A stretch of DNA of 42,807 nt from Planctomycetales bacterium (lineage in GTDB: Bacteria > Planctomycetota > Phycisphaerae > Sedimentisphaerales > Anaerohalosphaeraceae), in NCBI GenBank assembly GCA_022615575.1, contig JAKEGM010000053.1:1-42807 (forward strand), in the 5' to 3' direction. The notes beneath the pieces are model-generated. The model was not told where the DNA came from and ran no database searches. It saw nothing but the letters and a program-made list of their open reading frames with translations. The translations under genes and the position numbers were made by a program. Position 1 is the first letter of the stretch; the number at the start of each line of letters is the position of its first letter. Below are positions 34,098 through 42,286 of this stretch, piece by piece.

Positions 34098-34820
34098 ATG
34101 GCTTTATTGAATGTCAACATCGATCACGTCGCCACCATCCGCCAGGCTCGCCGGACGGACGAGCCGGACCCTGTGTGGGCGGCGGTGCAGTGTGAACTGG
34201 CCGGGGCGAATGGAATTACGGTGCATCTGCGGCAGGACCGGCGGCACATCAATGACCGGGATGTCATGGTTTTGAAAGAAACCGTGGCCTGTAAATTCAA
34301 CCTGGAGATGGGGTTGTCGGATTCGATCGTCAAAATCGCCGAAAAAGTCCGTCCCGATCAGGTAACACTGGTGCCGGAAAACCGCGCTGAATTGACGACT
34401 GAAGGCGGACTGGACTGCGTCAAACTCAAACAGCGATTGACGGCGATTACCAAACGAATGCACAAAAAAGGCATTCTGGTCAGCACCTTTATCCTGCCGG
34501 ACGAGCAGCAGATACTGGCCACCGCTGACGCCGGCTGCGATGCGGTTGAACTGCACACGGGCCGGTATGCCAACGCCGCCGGCGACAACGACATCGAAAA
34601 ACAGCTCAACCTGCTGCGGGACGGACGCGACATCACCCGGGCCGCCGGCCTGATTGTTCATGCCGGGCACGGGCTGACTTATCGCAATGTCCGCCCTGTC
34701 GCAAAAATCGAGGGGCTGTGCGAATTCAACATCGGCCACAGCATTGTCAGCCGGGCGGTGCTGGTCGGTATGCGGCGGGCAGTTGACGAAATGAAACGAT
34801 TGATCGAGAATCCCTTTTAA
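34098..34820 (+). CDS. pdxJ: Pyridoxine 5'-phosphate synthase
   Basis: 240 residues, the normal length. It opens with LLNVNIDHVATIRQARRTDEPDPV and contains GITVHLRQDRRHINDRDV, and ends with GHGLTYRNVRPVAKIEGLCEFNIGHSIVSRAVLVG: the PdxJ barrel with its phosphate-binding loop. It condenses 1-deoxyxylulose 5-phosphate with 3-amino-2-oxopropyl phosphate to form PNP (the DXP-dependent vitamin B6 route). The start follows AAGGA. dapA follows 12 bases after the stop. Confidence 0.97.
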   Translation: MALLNVNIDHVATIRQARRTDEPDPVWAAVQCELAGANGITVHLRQDRRHINDRDVMVLKETVACKFNLEMGLSDSIVKIAEKVRPDQVTLVPENRAELTTEGGLDCVKLKQRLTAITKRMHKKGILVSTFILPDEQQILATADAGCDAVELHTGRYANAAGDNDIEKQLNLLRDGRDITRAAGLIVHAGHGLTYRNVRPVAKIEGLCEFNIGHSIVSRAVLVGMRRAVDEMKRLIENPF

Positions 34821-34832
34821 CAGGAGAACGTC

Positions 34833-35708
34833 ATGTTCAGCGGTGCGTTGGTTGCGATTGTAACCCCGTTTTCGGAAGGCCAGGTGGATTTTGAAACCCT
34901 GACCGAACTGGTGGAATTTCAGCTCGAAAGCGGGATTGACGGCCTTGTTCCCGTCGGCACCACCGGCGAGTCGCCAACACTCAGCCATGATGAACATAAA
35001 CGCGTCATTGAGCATGTGGTCAAGACCGTCGGCGGCCAGGTTCCGGTCATCGCGGGAACCGGATCCAACAGCACCGCCGAGGCGATCGAACTGACGGCGT
35101 TCGCCCACAAAGTCGGCGCCGACGCCTCGCTGCAGGTGGCCCCTTACTACAACAAACCGATGCAGGAGGGCTTCTATCAGCACTTTAAGGTGATTGCCGA
35201 AGAAGTGGACCTTCCCATGATTCTCTACAACATCCCCGGCCGCTGCGGGGGAACAGGCCTGACGGTTGACACCATTGCCCGGCTGGCAGAGGTTGAAAAC
35301 ATTGTTGCCATCAAGGAGGCCACCGGTTCGCTGGATATGGCCAGCGAAATCGCGATGCGGTGCGATATGACGATTTTGTCCGGCGATGATTCGCTGACTT
35401 TGCCGCTGGCCGCCATCGGCGCCAAGGGCGTCATCAGCGTGGTGGCCAACATCGTGCCCGCGGATGTCAAGGCCATGACGGATTTGATTCTCGAGGGCGA
35501 TTTTGTCTCGGCTCGAAAATGGCACCGCAAGCTTTTTCCGTTGTCCAAAAATATGCTGTCGCTGGCAACCAACCCCATCCCGATTAAAGCGGCGCTGGCC
35601 ATGCTGAATATGGCGTCTGATGAATTGCGGCTGCCGATGACCGAACTGGACGATTCAAGGAAAATACAACTGCGGCAGGCGTTAAAGGACTACGGGCTGC
35701 TTGCCTGA
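34833..35708 (+). CDS. dapA: 4-Hydroxy-tetrahydrodipicolinate synthase
   Basis: 291 residues. LVPVGTTGESPTLSHDEH carries the conserved Thr pair for pyruvate and proton relay, MILYNIPGRCGGTGL the catalytic Tyr, and NIVAIKEATGSLDMA the Schiff-base Lys (about 161). It condenses pyruvate with aspartate semialdehyde, the first step towards diaminopimelate and lysine. Its start follows AGGAG. It probably shares the pdxJ transcript and is ended by the hairpin at 35742-35773. Confidence 0.96.
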   Translation: MFSGALVAIVTPFSEGQVDFETLTELVEFQLESGIDGLVPVGTTGESPTLSHDEHKRVIEHVVKTVGGQVPVIAGTGSNSTAEAIELTAFAHKVGADASLQVAPYYNKPMQEGFYQHFKVIAEEVDLPMILYNIPGRCGGTGLTVDTIARLAEVENIVAIKEATGSLDMASEIAMRCDMTILSGDDSLTLPLAAIGAKGVISVVANIVPADVKAMTDLILEGDFVSARKWHRKLFPLSKNMLSLATNPIPIKAALAMLNMASDELRLPMTELDDSRKIQLRQALKDYGLLA

Positions 35709-35741
35709 AGCGGCGCAGGATATCCAAAGGGCTGTCACTAA

Positions 35742-35773
35742 AAGCACGAAAGCGTCTGATTCATGCTTTTTTT
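35742..35773. terminator. Hairpin terminator between convergent dapA and DUF2238 gene
   Basis: AAGCACGAA (35742-35750) pairs with TTCATGCTT (35760-35768) in a 9-base stem with one mismatch, a nine-base loop and seven T residues on the plus strand. A run of A on the other side could also serve the minus strand weakly. Confidence 0.65.
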
Positions 35774-35784
35774 GTGTCCTTGGT

Positions 35785-36420
35785 TCATCCGTCATCTATC
35801 TCGCTGATTTGCACCAACTGCCGGTTATGCCGGCGGCTCAGCAGCATCAGGGATACCGAAGCCCCCACAAGACAAAACGCCATATCTTTTTGCGAGTCCC
35901 AGACATCGCCCTGCGTTCCCAGAAAGGCATCTGCTGCCGCACCGGTTGATACGGCAACAAGCCATTCGACCAACTCATAGGCTGCGCTGACGGCAAGACA
36001 GAACGACAGAATCACCGGAATCAGCCACTTGCTGTTTCGCAGCGGAGATGTTCGAATCAGGATTTCTCTTGCGATGATCGCCGGCACAAAACCCTGCGCC
36101 AAATGCCCGACCCTGTCATAATGATTGCGGCCCAGGTCAAAGGCGTTTTTCAGCCAGTCAAACAACGGCACCTGCGCATAGGTATAATGGGCACCCACCA
36201 GCAGAATGACGGCATGAAGGCCAATCAGCGTATAGGCCAGGTCGGTCAAACGAAAGCGGTTAAACGTGGGAACCAATATCCCCAGTGCAAGGATGACCGG
36301 GAACATCTCAAGCGTCCATGTAAAATAATCGGCGGGATAAACCGCCGACCACAGATAAACAAACATCACGCCGCACAATAAAACAATGGGATATATTGGA
36401 GTCCGTGTCTTGATTGGCAT
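35785..36420 (-). CDS. DUF2238 (YjdF-type) membrane protein
   Basis: 211 residues with about six hydrophobic helices (for example YPIVLLCGVMFVYLWSAVYP and LIPVILSFCLAVSAAYELVEW). The loop NHYDRVGHLAQGFVPAIIAREILIR and the segment GTQGDVWDSQKDMAFCLVGASVSLM are typical of the DUF2238/YjdF family, whose function is not established. It starts 12 bases after the CDF transporter stop, so it is probably last in that operon. I have no specific role to propose. Confidence 0.85.
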   Translation of the reverse strand: MPIKTRTPIYPIVLLCGVMFVYLWSAVYPADYFTWTLEMFPVILALGILVPTFNRFRLTDLAYTLIGLHAVILLVGAHYTYAQVPLFDWLKNAFDLGRNHYDRVGHLAQGFVPAIIAREILIRTSPLRNSKWLIPVILSFCLAVSAAYELVEWLVAVSTGAAADAFLGTQGDVWDSQKDMAFCLVGASVSLMLLSRRHNRQLVQISEIDDG

Positions 36421-36432
36421 TTCCTGTCATTC

Positions 36433-37344
36433 TTATTTTCTCAATTGCGGCAAATCCGGCTCCATGTGTATTATAACATTGACCGGACGCGTCACCTGTT
36501 CGTGAAGGGCGCGTTCAAGACGTTCGGCGATGTCGTGGGCGTCGGTAATATTCATCCGCGGCTCGACGAGGATATGCAAATCGAGAAATATCTCGCGTCC
36601 CACGCTTCGGGTGCGGAGCCGGTGCCAGCCGCAGATATGTTTTTCGGAGTCGATTATCTTTTGAATTTGCTCGACGGTTCTTTCATCGACGGCTTTTTCG
36701 GAAAATTCATTCATACAGTCCTGCAGCACTTTCAGCCCTACATAGATAATCATCAATGCCACAACAATCGTAGCGATTTGGTCGGCGTGCTCATATCCCC
36801 ACTTGAGCGCCCCTAAGCCAATCAAAACAGCAACAGAACTGAGCGCATCGCTTCGATGGTGCCAGGCATTCGCATAGACGGCTGAACTATGGGTGCGTAC
36901 AGCCACCCATTTTGTTATCCAAAACAGCCATTCTTTGGATATGATTGACAGGACCGTAACAGCCAACGCCAACCAGCCCAACGAATGCGGTTTTGTGGTG
37001 CCGGCGTGAATTTGGCGGATGGCATCGGCGGCCTCGTAAATCATGAACCCTCCCACCAGCAGGAGTGCCGCCGCCACGGTCGCTGCCGCAAAGGTTTCCA
37101 TCCGGCCATGACCGAAGGGGTGACTCGAATCGGGCTTTCGGGACCCAAGACGCATCCCCAGCAGCACTGCCACATCGGTTGCCATATCCGATAACGAATG
37201 CACGCCATCGGCCACTACCGACATCAAACCGCTCATCAGGCCGATGATTATCTTTGCCAAGGTAAGGGTGATATTAACAGCAAGCCCAATATAGGTAACT
37301 TTCAGTATTTCTTTGTTCGCTTCCTGTAATTGTATATTCGCCAT
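36433..37344 (-). CDS. Cation diffusion facilitator (CDF) metal transporter
   Basis: 303 residues from the ATG at 37344, which follows AAGGGG; the frame upstream of it overlaps the mutase gene and is not protein-like. Six helices are expected. The metal site is seen as SVVADGVHSLSDMATD (HxxxD in helix 2) and YANAWHHRSDALSS (HxxxD in helix 5), and a C-terminal cytoplasmic domain (about 210-300) contains HRLRTRSVGREIFLDLHILVEP. CDF proteins export Zn2+, Fe2+, Mn2+ or similar by proton antiport. The metal cannot be told. It lies 16 bases behind the mutase gene. Confidence 0.93.
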   Translation of the reverse strand: MANIQLQEANKEILKVTYIGLAVNITLTLAKIIIGLMSGLMSVVADGVHSLSDMATDVAVLLGMRLGSRKPDSSHPFGHGRMETFAAATVAAALLLVGGFMIYEAADAIRQIHAGTTKPHSLGWLALAVTVLSIISKEWLFWITKWVAVRTHSSAVYANAWHHRSDALSSVAVLIGLGALKWGYEHADQIATIVVALMIIYVGLKVLQDCMNEFSEKAVDERTVEQIQKIIDSEKHICGWHRLRTRSVGREIFLDLHILVEPRMNITDAHDIAERLERALHEQVTRPVNVIIHMEPDLPQLRK

Positions 37345-37360
37345 GGGAACCCCTTCGAGA

Positions 37361-38731
37361 TCAGACAATACTTTTTCGTATCGTTTCGATTTTTTCCAGA
37401 TAGTTATCTCTCGTTTCAGGATTTTTTGTTTCAATAATAATCCGCATAATCGGTTCGGTGTTGCTGGTGCGGATATGAATCCAGCCGTCCGGCAGGTCAA
37501 ACCGGCAGCCGTCGCTGGTATTGATCGCGGAATCGGCAAAAACCGCTTTTGCTTTTTCAATAATCGCCTCGGCACACGCTTTATCGGTCGGATACTTTGC
37601 TTTATACATACAGTACCCGCCCATCTGGGCCGCAAGCTGTGAAACCGTCTTGCCCGTGTCGGCCATCAACTGCAAAACCATCGCCATGCCCACCAAGCTG
37701 TCGCGGACAGGGCTGACGCGCAGGTCAATGATGCCACCGTTGCCCTCGCCGCCAATGACGCACTGGTTTTGCATCATGGCGTTGGCCACATTCGCCTCGC
37801 CGACGGAGGTGCGAATCACGCGGCAGCCGGCCTGCGCCGCAATATCGTCAATCATCCGCGAGGTTGAAAGATTCGCGGCCGCCGTACCTTTGATTTGCGA
37901 AAAGACATGCTTTGCCGCAAAGGCCAGCGTAAACTCCTCGCCGATATAGGTTCCGTTCTCATCAACAATCGCCAGGCGGTCGGCATCCGGGTCCTGCGCA
38001 AAACCAATATCCGCCCCCGTTTCGGCTGCCTTTTGACAGAGTGTCGTCAGATTTTCGGCGGTCGGTTCCGGCGTGTGCGCAAATAACCCTGTCGGATCGG
38101 CGTTCATATAAACCACCCGGCATCCCAGCGCCTCCAGCAGCATTCGGCTCACCGTGCCTCCCGCGCCATTGACACTGTCCAGAACAACCTTAAAACGCTT
38201 TGAAGCGATCATGTCCTTTTTGACAATTGCCAGCACCTTTTCCAGATGAACCTGATGCGTCTGATCGCTGGCTCGAACATTTCCACAGCCCAGGGCATCC
38301 GTCGGCACAAACTGCCGGTCGCGGTACAGCCGAATAATCTGCTCGGCCATCTCGCGGGGCGGAGAAATGCCGTTGTCCAGCAGCAGTTTGATCCCGTTGT
38401 ACGGCGTCGGATTATGACTGGCGGTAATAACAACGCCGCCGGCACACTTCAGATGCCGCACCATAATCCCCACCCCGGGCGTCGAACAGATGCCCAGATC
38501 GACGACATCGATACCGACGGCCGTCAGTCCGGCGGCGACGGCGGAAAAAAGCATCTGCCCCGAAGGCCGTGAATCCCGCCCGACGGCAACAGACGGTTTG
38601 GATGACCCTGCATAACGCTGTTTCAGGAATGTCCCAAAGGCACAGCCGTAGGCCGCCGCTGTCTGGGGAAAAAGATTCTGACCGATCAACCCCCGCATTC
38701 CGCTGATACTGATGATAAGCTCCTGTGGCAT
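37361..38731 (-). CDS. Phosphohexosamine/phosphohexomutase, archaeal GlmM-like
   Basis: 456 residues of the alpha-D-phosphohexomutase superfamily. SISGMRGLIG opens it, AVGRDSRPSG follows, the phosphoserine loop is GGVVITASHNPTPYNGIKLL (about 97-116), the metal loop is FAQDPDADRLAIVDENG, and the sugar-binding loop GGEGNGGIID resembles archaeal phosphoglucosamine mutases more than the usual bacterial GEQSG form. The C-terminal phosphate-binding loop is WIHIRTSNTEPIMRII. It interconverts hexose(amine) 1- and 6-phosphates, probably glucosamine for peptidoglycan or lipid A precursors. It lies 16 bases after top6B. Confidence 0.9.
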   Translation of the reverse strand: MPQELIISISGMRGLIGQNLFPQTAAAYGCAFGTFLKQRYAGSSKPSVAVGRDSRPSGQMLFSAVAAGLTAVGIDVVDLGICSTPGVGIMVRHLKCAGGVVITASHNPTPYNGIKLLLDNGISPPREMAEQIIRLYRDRQFVPTDALGCGNVRASDQTHQVHLEKVLAIVKKDMIASKRFKVVLDSVNGAGGTVSRMLLEALGCRVVYMNADPTGLFAHTPEPTAENLTTLCQKAAETGADIGFAQDPDADRLAIVDENGTYIGEEFTLAFAAKHVFSQIKGTAAANLSTSRMIDDIAAQAGCRVIRTSVGEANVANAMMQNQCVIGGEGNGGIIDLRVSPVRDSLVGMAMVLQLMADTGKTVSQLAAQMGGYCMYKAKYPTDKACAEAIIEKAKAVFADSAINTSDGCRFDLPDGWIHIRTSNTEPIMRIIIETKNPETRDNYLEKIETIRKSIV

Positions 38732-38747
38732 GTCCTGTTTCCTTTCG

Positions 38748-40673
38748 CTACGGCAGCGACCGAGTTCGTTCCAGAATCGTGCTCAGATTCCCCAGCATTT
38801 TCTCGACCTGCGCATCTTTGAGCGACAGAATGTCCTTGAGCGCCTGGCCGATATGCGGCAGGTAAATCTCAATATAACCGCGTTTGACCAGTTCGTCCTT
38901 GATGCGCCGCTGTTTCCGCACATGCAGACCCAGCTTGCGGCCGCATTCCTGAATGGCCAGTTTGATTTCCTTGATGATCTCGGGGTAATGCGCCACGGCT
39001 TCCTTGCTTTCCGATGTAAACGGCACCCAGACGGAAGCAATATGCACCATCAGCATCATCGGCCCGCTGGGCATCGCTCCCTTGCTCTGGCTGAGGCCGT
39101 AGTTGCGCCAATTGGTCTCCATAACCGCCTTATAGGTTGCACAAGCGGATTGCTGATACAGCAGCGGCACCCGGTTGGCAAAACGCACCAGCCGCATCAG
39201 CGGCTCCCTGTCATCGTCTTCGGCGCCGTTCTTCATGTCTTTGCAGCCGAACGCCAGAGCCGCCTCGATAATAAAGGGATTGCCGCGATAGACAGACGGT
39301 TTGCGCGTGCTGCTGGCATAAAACTCCGCCTCGGTTACACGTTTGAGACCCTCAACCAGTTTTTCCTCGCCAATCGGGCCGATGCAGTCGGCCGGCGGCG
39401 CCATCAGCTTGGTTGCGTTAATGGCCTCGTGCAGTTTTTCGGCGTCTTTGACGGTCATCTGCGACGGTTTCAGGTTAACGGACAGCTTGGCTTTTTTACA
39501 TATCTCGTCGGCCACGTTGCCGCTGACCCGCGAAAATTCACGATGCAGAAAATCTCTCAGTTTTTTTGTTTCGCTCTGCCGCGCCATCTTAAACAGAACC
39601 CCTAACTCCACGCCATACGGATGCGGTTTGATCTCGATGGGAATAAACGGCATTTCCCGGGTCTGTCGCGGATACTCGCATGTCATTCCATCGGGAGCCG
39701 AATAGATAATTTCGGCATGCGGATTGGCCATCGCCGTCTGCGCCAGATATTCATCGACGCTCTGGCGGCCCTTTTGGTACCGCCCTTCCAGCGTAATGGT
39801 TACACTCGTTCCCGCGGGCTGATCAAATTCACATTCCTCGTCCAGAATGACTTCGGGGCGGTTTTTGGTCGTATCGATCTGCACATGATAATGCTTGGCG
39901 GGTTTGTTTCCACCGGTGCGCGAGATAATCTGCACCGGTTCGCCCGTTGTCAGCAGTCCGTACATGCCCGCAGCACTGATGCCGATGCCCTGCTGACCGC
40001 GGCTCATCTTGAGGGTATGAAACTTGCTGCCGTACAGAAGCCGCGCAAAGATGTTGGGAACCTGCTTGGGTACAATCCCGGGACCGTTGTCTTTGACGGT
40101 CAGACGAAATTTATTGTCCGTGCCTTCCATCGCCGTAATCGTAATCGTCAATTTCGGCAGGATATGCGCTTCTTCGCACGCATCCAGCGAATTGTCAACC
40201 GCTTCCTTGACGGCGGTCAAAAGGGCCTTTCGCGGGTTGTCGAATCCCAGCAGGTGGCGATTCTTGGCAAAAAACTCGCTGACACTGATGTCCCGCTGCT
40301 TGGCGGCCATCGATTCGGCAGTCGCGGCCTCGGATTTTCGGGGGCGTCTGGATGGCATCGGGGGCGAGGATGTTTCGGCGGCAGCTGCCGGCTGCGGCTC
40401 TTCCGTCGCAAATTCCATAACGGCCGGCGATTCTTTCGCCTGCGGCTCGACGCTGCCGGAGGAAGCAGGCCGTCTTTTATTCGCCGTTTTCGCCGTTTTT
40501 TTCTTTGTTTCGGTCTTTTTAGTCGTTGTAACAGGTTCCTGGCCCTGAGGTTCAAAATCAAAACGCATCTGGGTCTGTTCCCGTGTCTTGCGAGCGGTCA
40601 TTCCATCGACTCCCAAATAAATAACAGGGCGGCCCGGCATCGTAATGTGCGGATCCGAGCCGCTCGATTTCAT
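38748..40673 (-). CDS. top6B: DNA topoisomerase VI subunit B
   Basis: 641 residues. The first about 120 are low-complexity Lys/Pro/Ala/Thr, probably disordered. Then comes the GHKL ATPase: KEAVDNSLDACEEAHILP (N-box), VKDNGPGIVP (G1), and SRGQQGIGISAAGMYGLLTTG, which is diagnostic for Top6B. The transducer domain follows (YGVELGVLFKMARQSETKKLRDFLHREFSRVSG). Topo VI (A2B2) relaxes and decatenates DNA in archaea, plants and a few bacteria. It needs subunit A, which cuts DNA, and no top6A is in this window. It starts 13 bases after serA behind AGGGAAG and is likely co-transcribed with it. Confidence 0.93.
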   Translation of the reverse strand: MKSSGSDPHITMPGRPVIYLGVDGMTARKTREQTQMRFDFEPQGQEPVTTTKKTETKKKTAKTANKRRPASSGSVEPQAKESPAVMEFATEEPQPAAAAETSSPPMPSRRPRKSEAATAESMAAKQRDISVSEFFAKNRHLLGFDNPRKALLTAVKEAVDNSLDACEEAHILPKLTITITAMEGTDNKFRLTVKDNGPGIVPKQVPNIFARLLYGSKFHTLKMSRGQQGIGISAAGMYGLLTTGEPVQIISRTGGNKPAKHYHVQIDTTKNRPEVILDEECEFDQPAGTSVTITLEGRYQKGRQSVDEYLAQTAMANPHAEIIYSAPDGMTCEYPRQTREMPFIPIEIKPHPYGVELGVLFKMARQSETKKLRDFLHREFSRVSGNVADEICKKAKLSVNLKPSQMTVKDAEKLHEAINATKLMAPPADCIGPIGEEKLVEGLKRVTEAEFYASSTRKPSVYRGNPFIIEAALAFGCKDMKNGAEDDDREPLMRLVRFANRVPLLYQQSACATYKAVMETNWRNYGLSQSKGAMPSGPMMLMVHIASVWVPFTSESKEAVAHYPEIIKEIKLAIQECGRKLGLHVRKQRRIKDELVKRGYIEIYLPHIGQALKDILSLKDAQVEKMLGNLSTILERTRSLP

Positions 40674-40685
40674 ACACTTCCCTGT

Positions 40686-42275
40686 TTACTGCAGTTTGCA
40701 AACATACATTTCATTCACAAGGTCCAGTCCCGCCAGTTCCACTGCCGCCCTGGCATCCGGCGTCTTATCAAGACTGACAGCCAGAATGGCCTTGCCTTCG
40801 TTCAGTTTGTGGCCGACACCCATGGTATTGATGTTGACGCCATGATTGCCCAGGACCGTCCCAACCGAACCAATCACACCCGGCTTGTCATCGTTAAAGA
40901 TGATGACCATCGTGCCTTCCGGCGTAACCTCAATAGCAAAACCATCGATTTCGATAATCCGCAGGAAGGTGCCGCCAAAAACCGTTCCGCGAATGGAACG
41001 CGTAACTTTGTCGGTTGCGACCGTCGCGGTAAAACTGGCTTCCAGATCCTTGATTTCAGGGTTTTTGGTCTGGTCGATACTGACGCCCCGCTCTTTGGCC
41101 AGCAGCGGCGCATTTACCATATTAACGACGGTATCGAAATGCGACTGCAAGAGACCGATGGTAAACGCCGTCGCGACAACATCCACCGGTTTTTCGGCGA
41201 TGGAGCCGCGGAATTCGATTTTTGCACTCTTGAGATGACCCGGGGCCAGGGTACTGAGCATTGTCCCCATCCGCTGGGCAAGGTCCGCATAGCAGCCGAC
41301 CACCGGTGAAACACCGCCGCTGGAAGCCGGCGCATTGAGCGCATTGCGAACCGGTCCGCCTCTAATCGCATCGCACAATATCTGGGCCGCTTCCACGGCA
41401 ACCTCAATCTGCGCTTCTTCCGTGCTGGCGCCAAGGTGCGGGGTCACCAGGCACGCCGGGCATTCAGTAAAGCGAAGATTTTCCGGCGGCTCTTTTGAAA
41501 ACACATCCAGCGCTGCTCCGGCGATAGTTCCGGCATTCAAGGCATTGTAAAGGTCGTCTTCATTGATAATACCGCCGCGGGCACAGTTGATGATGCGGCA
41601 GGTCGGCTTCATCATCTTCAGTTCCTTGGCCGTAATCAGATTCGTCGTCTGCTCGTTGCGAGGGATGTGAAGCGTGATAAAATCCGCTTCGCGGTAAATT
41701 TTCTCCAAATTGTCCGCAATTTGCACACCAATCTGTTCGGCCTCTTTCGGAGCGGCAAACGGATCATATCCGATCACCTTCATGTTAAACCCAAGGGCCA
41801 TTTTTGCAACCGCCATGCCGATACGACCCAACCCAACCACACCCAATACCTTGTTATTGAGTTGGTTGCCGGTATAACTTTTCCGGTCCCAGACGCCGCT
41901 TTTTAAGCTGTTGCAGGCGGGCACAACATTGCGACTCAGCGCCAGCATCAGCGCCATGGTATGCTCGGCAGCGCTCATCGTGTTGCCCCCCGGCGTGTTC
42001 ATAACCAGAACCCCCTTGCGAGTTGCCGCCGGGACATCCACATTGTCAATCCCCACGCCAGCCCGTGCGATCCCTTTCAGTTTTCCCGAATTCGCAAGGA
42101 CCTTGGCCGTAACCTGTGTGCCGCTGCGGATGATCAAACCATCGTATTCACCGATACTTTGAGCCAATTCATCCTCACTGATGCCAGTACGCACCACCGG
42201 TTCAAAATCGGGCATCGAATTGATTAAATCGACACCCTCTTTAGCCAATTTGTCGGTAATCAGAATTTTATACAC
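40686..42275 (-). CDS. serA: D-3-phosphoglycerate dehydrogenase, long form with ACT domain
   Basis: 529 residues. The catalytic/NAD part has VVGLGRIGMAVAKMALGFNMKVIGYDPF and the catalytic His region CLVTPHLGASTEEAQ. About 320-450 is the intervening (ASB) domain, and the end is an ACT domain with VIIFNDDKPGVIGSVGTVLGNHGVNINTMGVG, which usually binds serine for feedback inhibition. It converts 3-phosphoglycerate to phosphohydroxypyruvate, starting serine synthesis. I choose the GTG at 42275 because AGGAG lies eight bases upstream. A GTG at 42284 would put the same AGGA against the start codon. Confidence 0.95.
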   Translation of the reverse strand: MYKILITDKLAKEGVDLINSMPDFEPVVRTGISEDELAQSIGEYDGLIIRSGTQVTAKVLANSGKLKGIARAGVGIDNVDVPAATRKGVLVMNTPGGNTMSAAEHTMALMLALSRNVVPACNSLKSGVWDRKSYTGNQLNNKVLGVVGLGRIGMAVAKMALGFNMKVIGYDPFAAPKEAEQIGVQIADNLEKIYREADFITLHIPRNEQTTNLITAKELKMMKPTCRIINCARGGIINEDDLYNALNAGTIAGAALDVFSKEPPENLRFTECPACLVTPHLGASTEEAQIEVAVEAAQILCDAIRGGPVRNALNAPASSGGVSPVVGCYADLAQRMGTMLSTLAPGHLKSAKIEFRGSIAEKPVDVVATAFTIGLLQSHFDTVVNMVNAPLLAKERGVSIDQTKNPEIKDLEASFTATVATDKVTRSIRGTVFGGTFLRIIEIDGFAIEVTPEGTMVIIFNDDKPGVIGSVGTVLGNHGVNINTMGVGHKLNEGKAILAVSLDKTPDARAAVELAGLDLVNEMYVCKLQ

Positions 42276-42286
42276 GCCGTCCACTC

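Noticed and set aside
34104-35525. 473-residue minus-strand ORF opposite pdxJ and dapA
   Set aside because: Antisense shadow of two conserved genes, with no ribosome binding site or motif.
39621-41309. 562-residue plus-strand ORF opposite top6B and serA
   Set aside because: Arg/Phe/Gly-rich shadow of conserved minus-strand genes.
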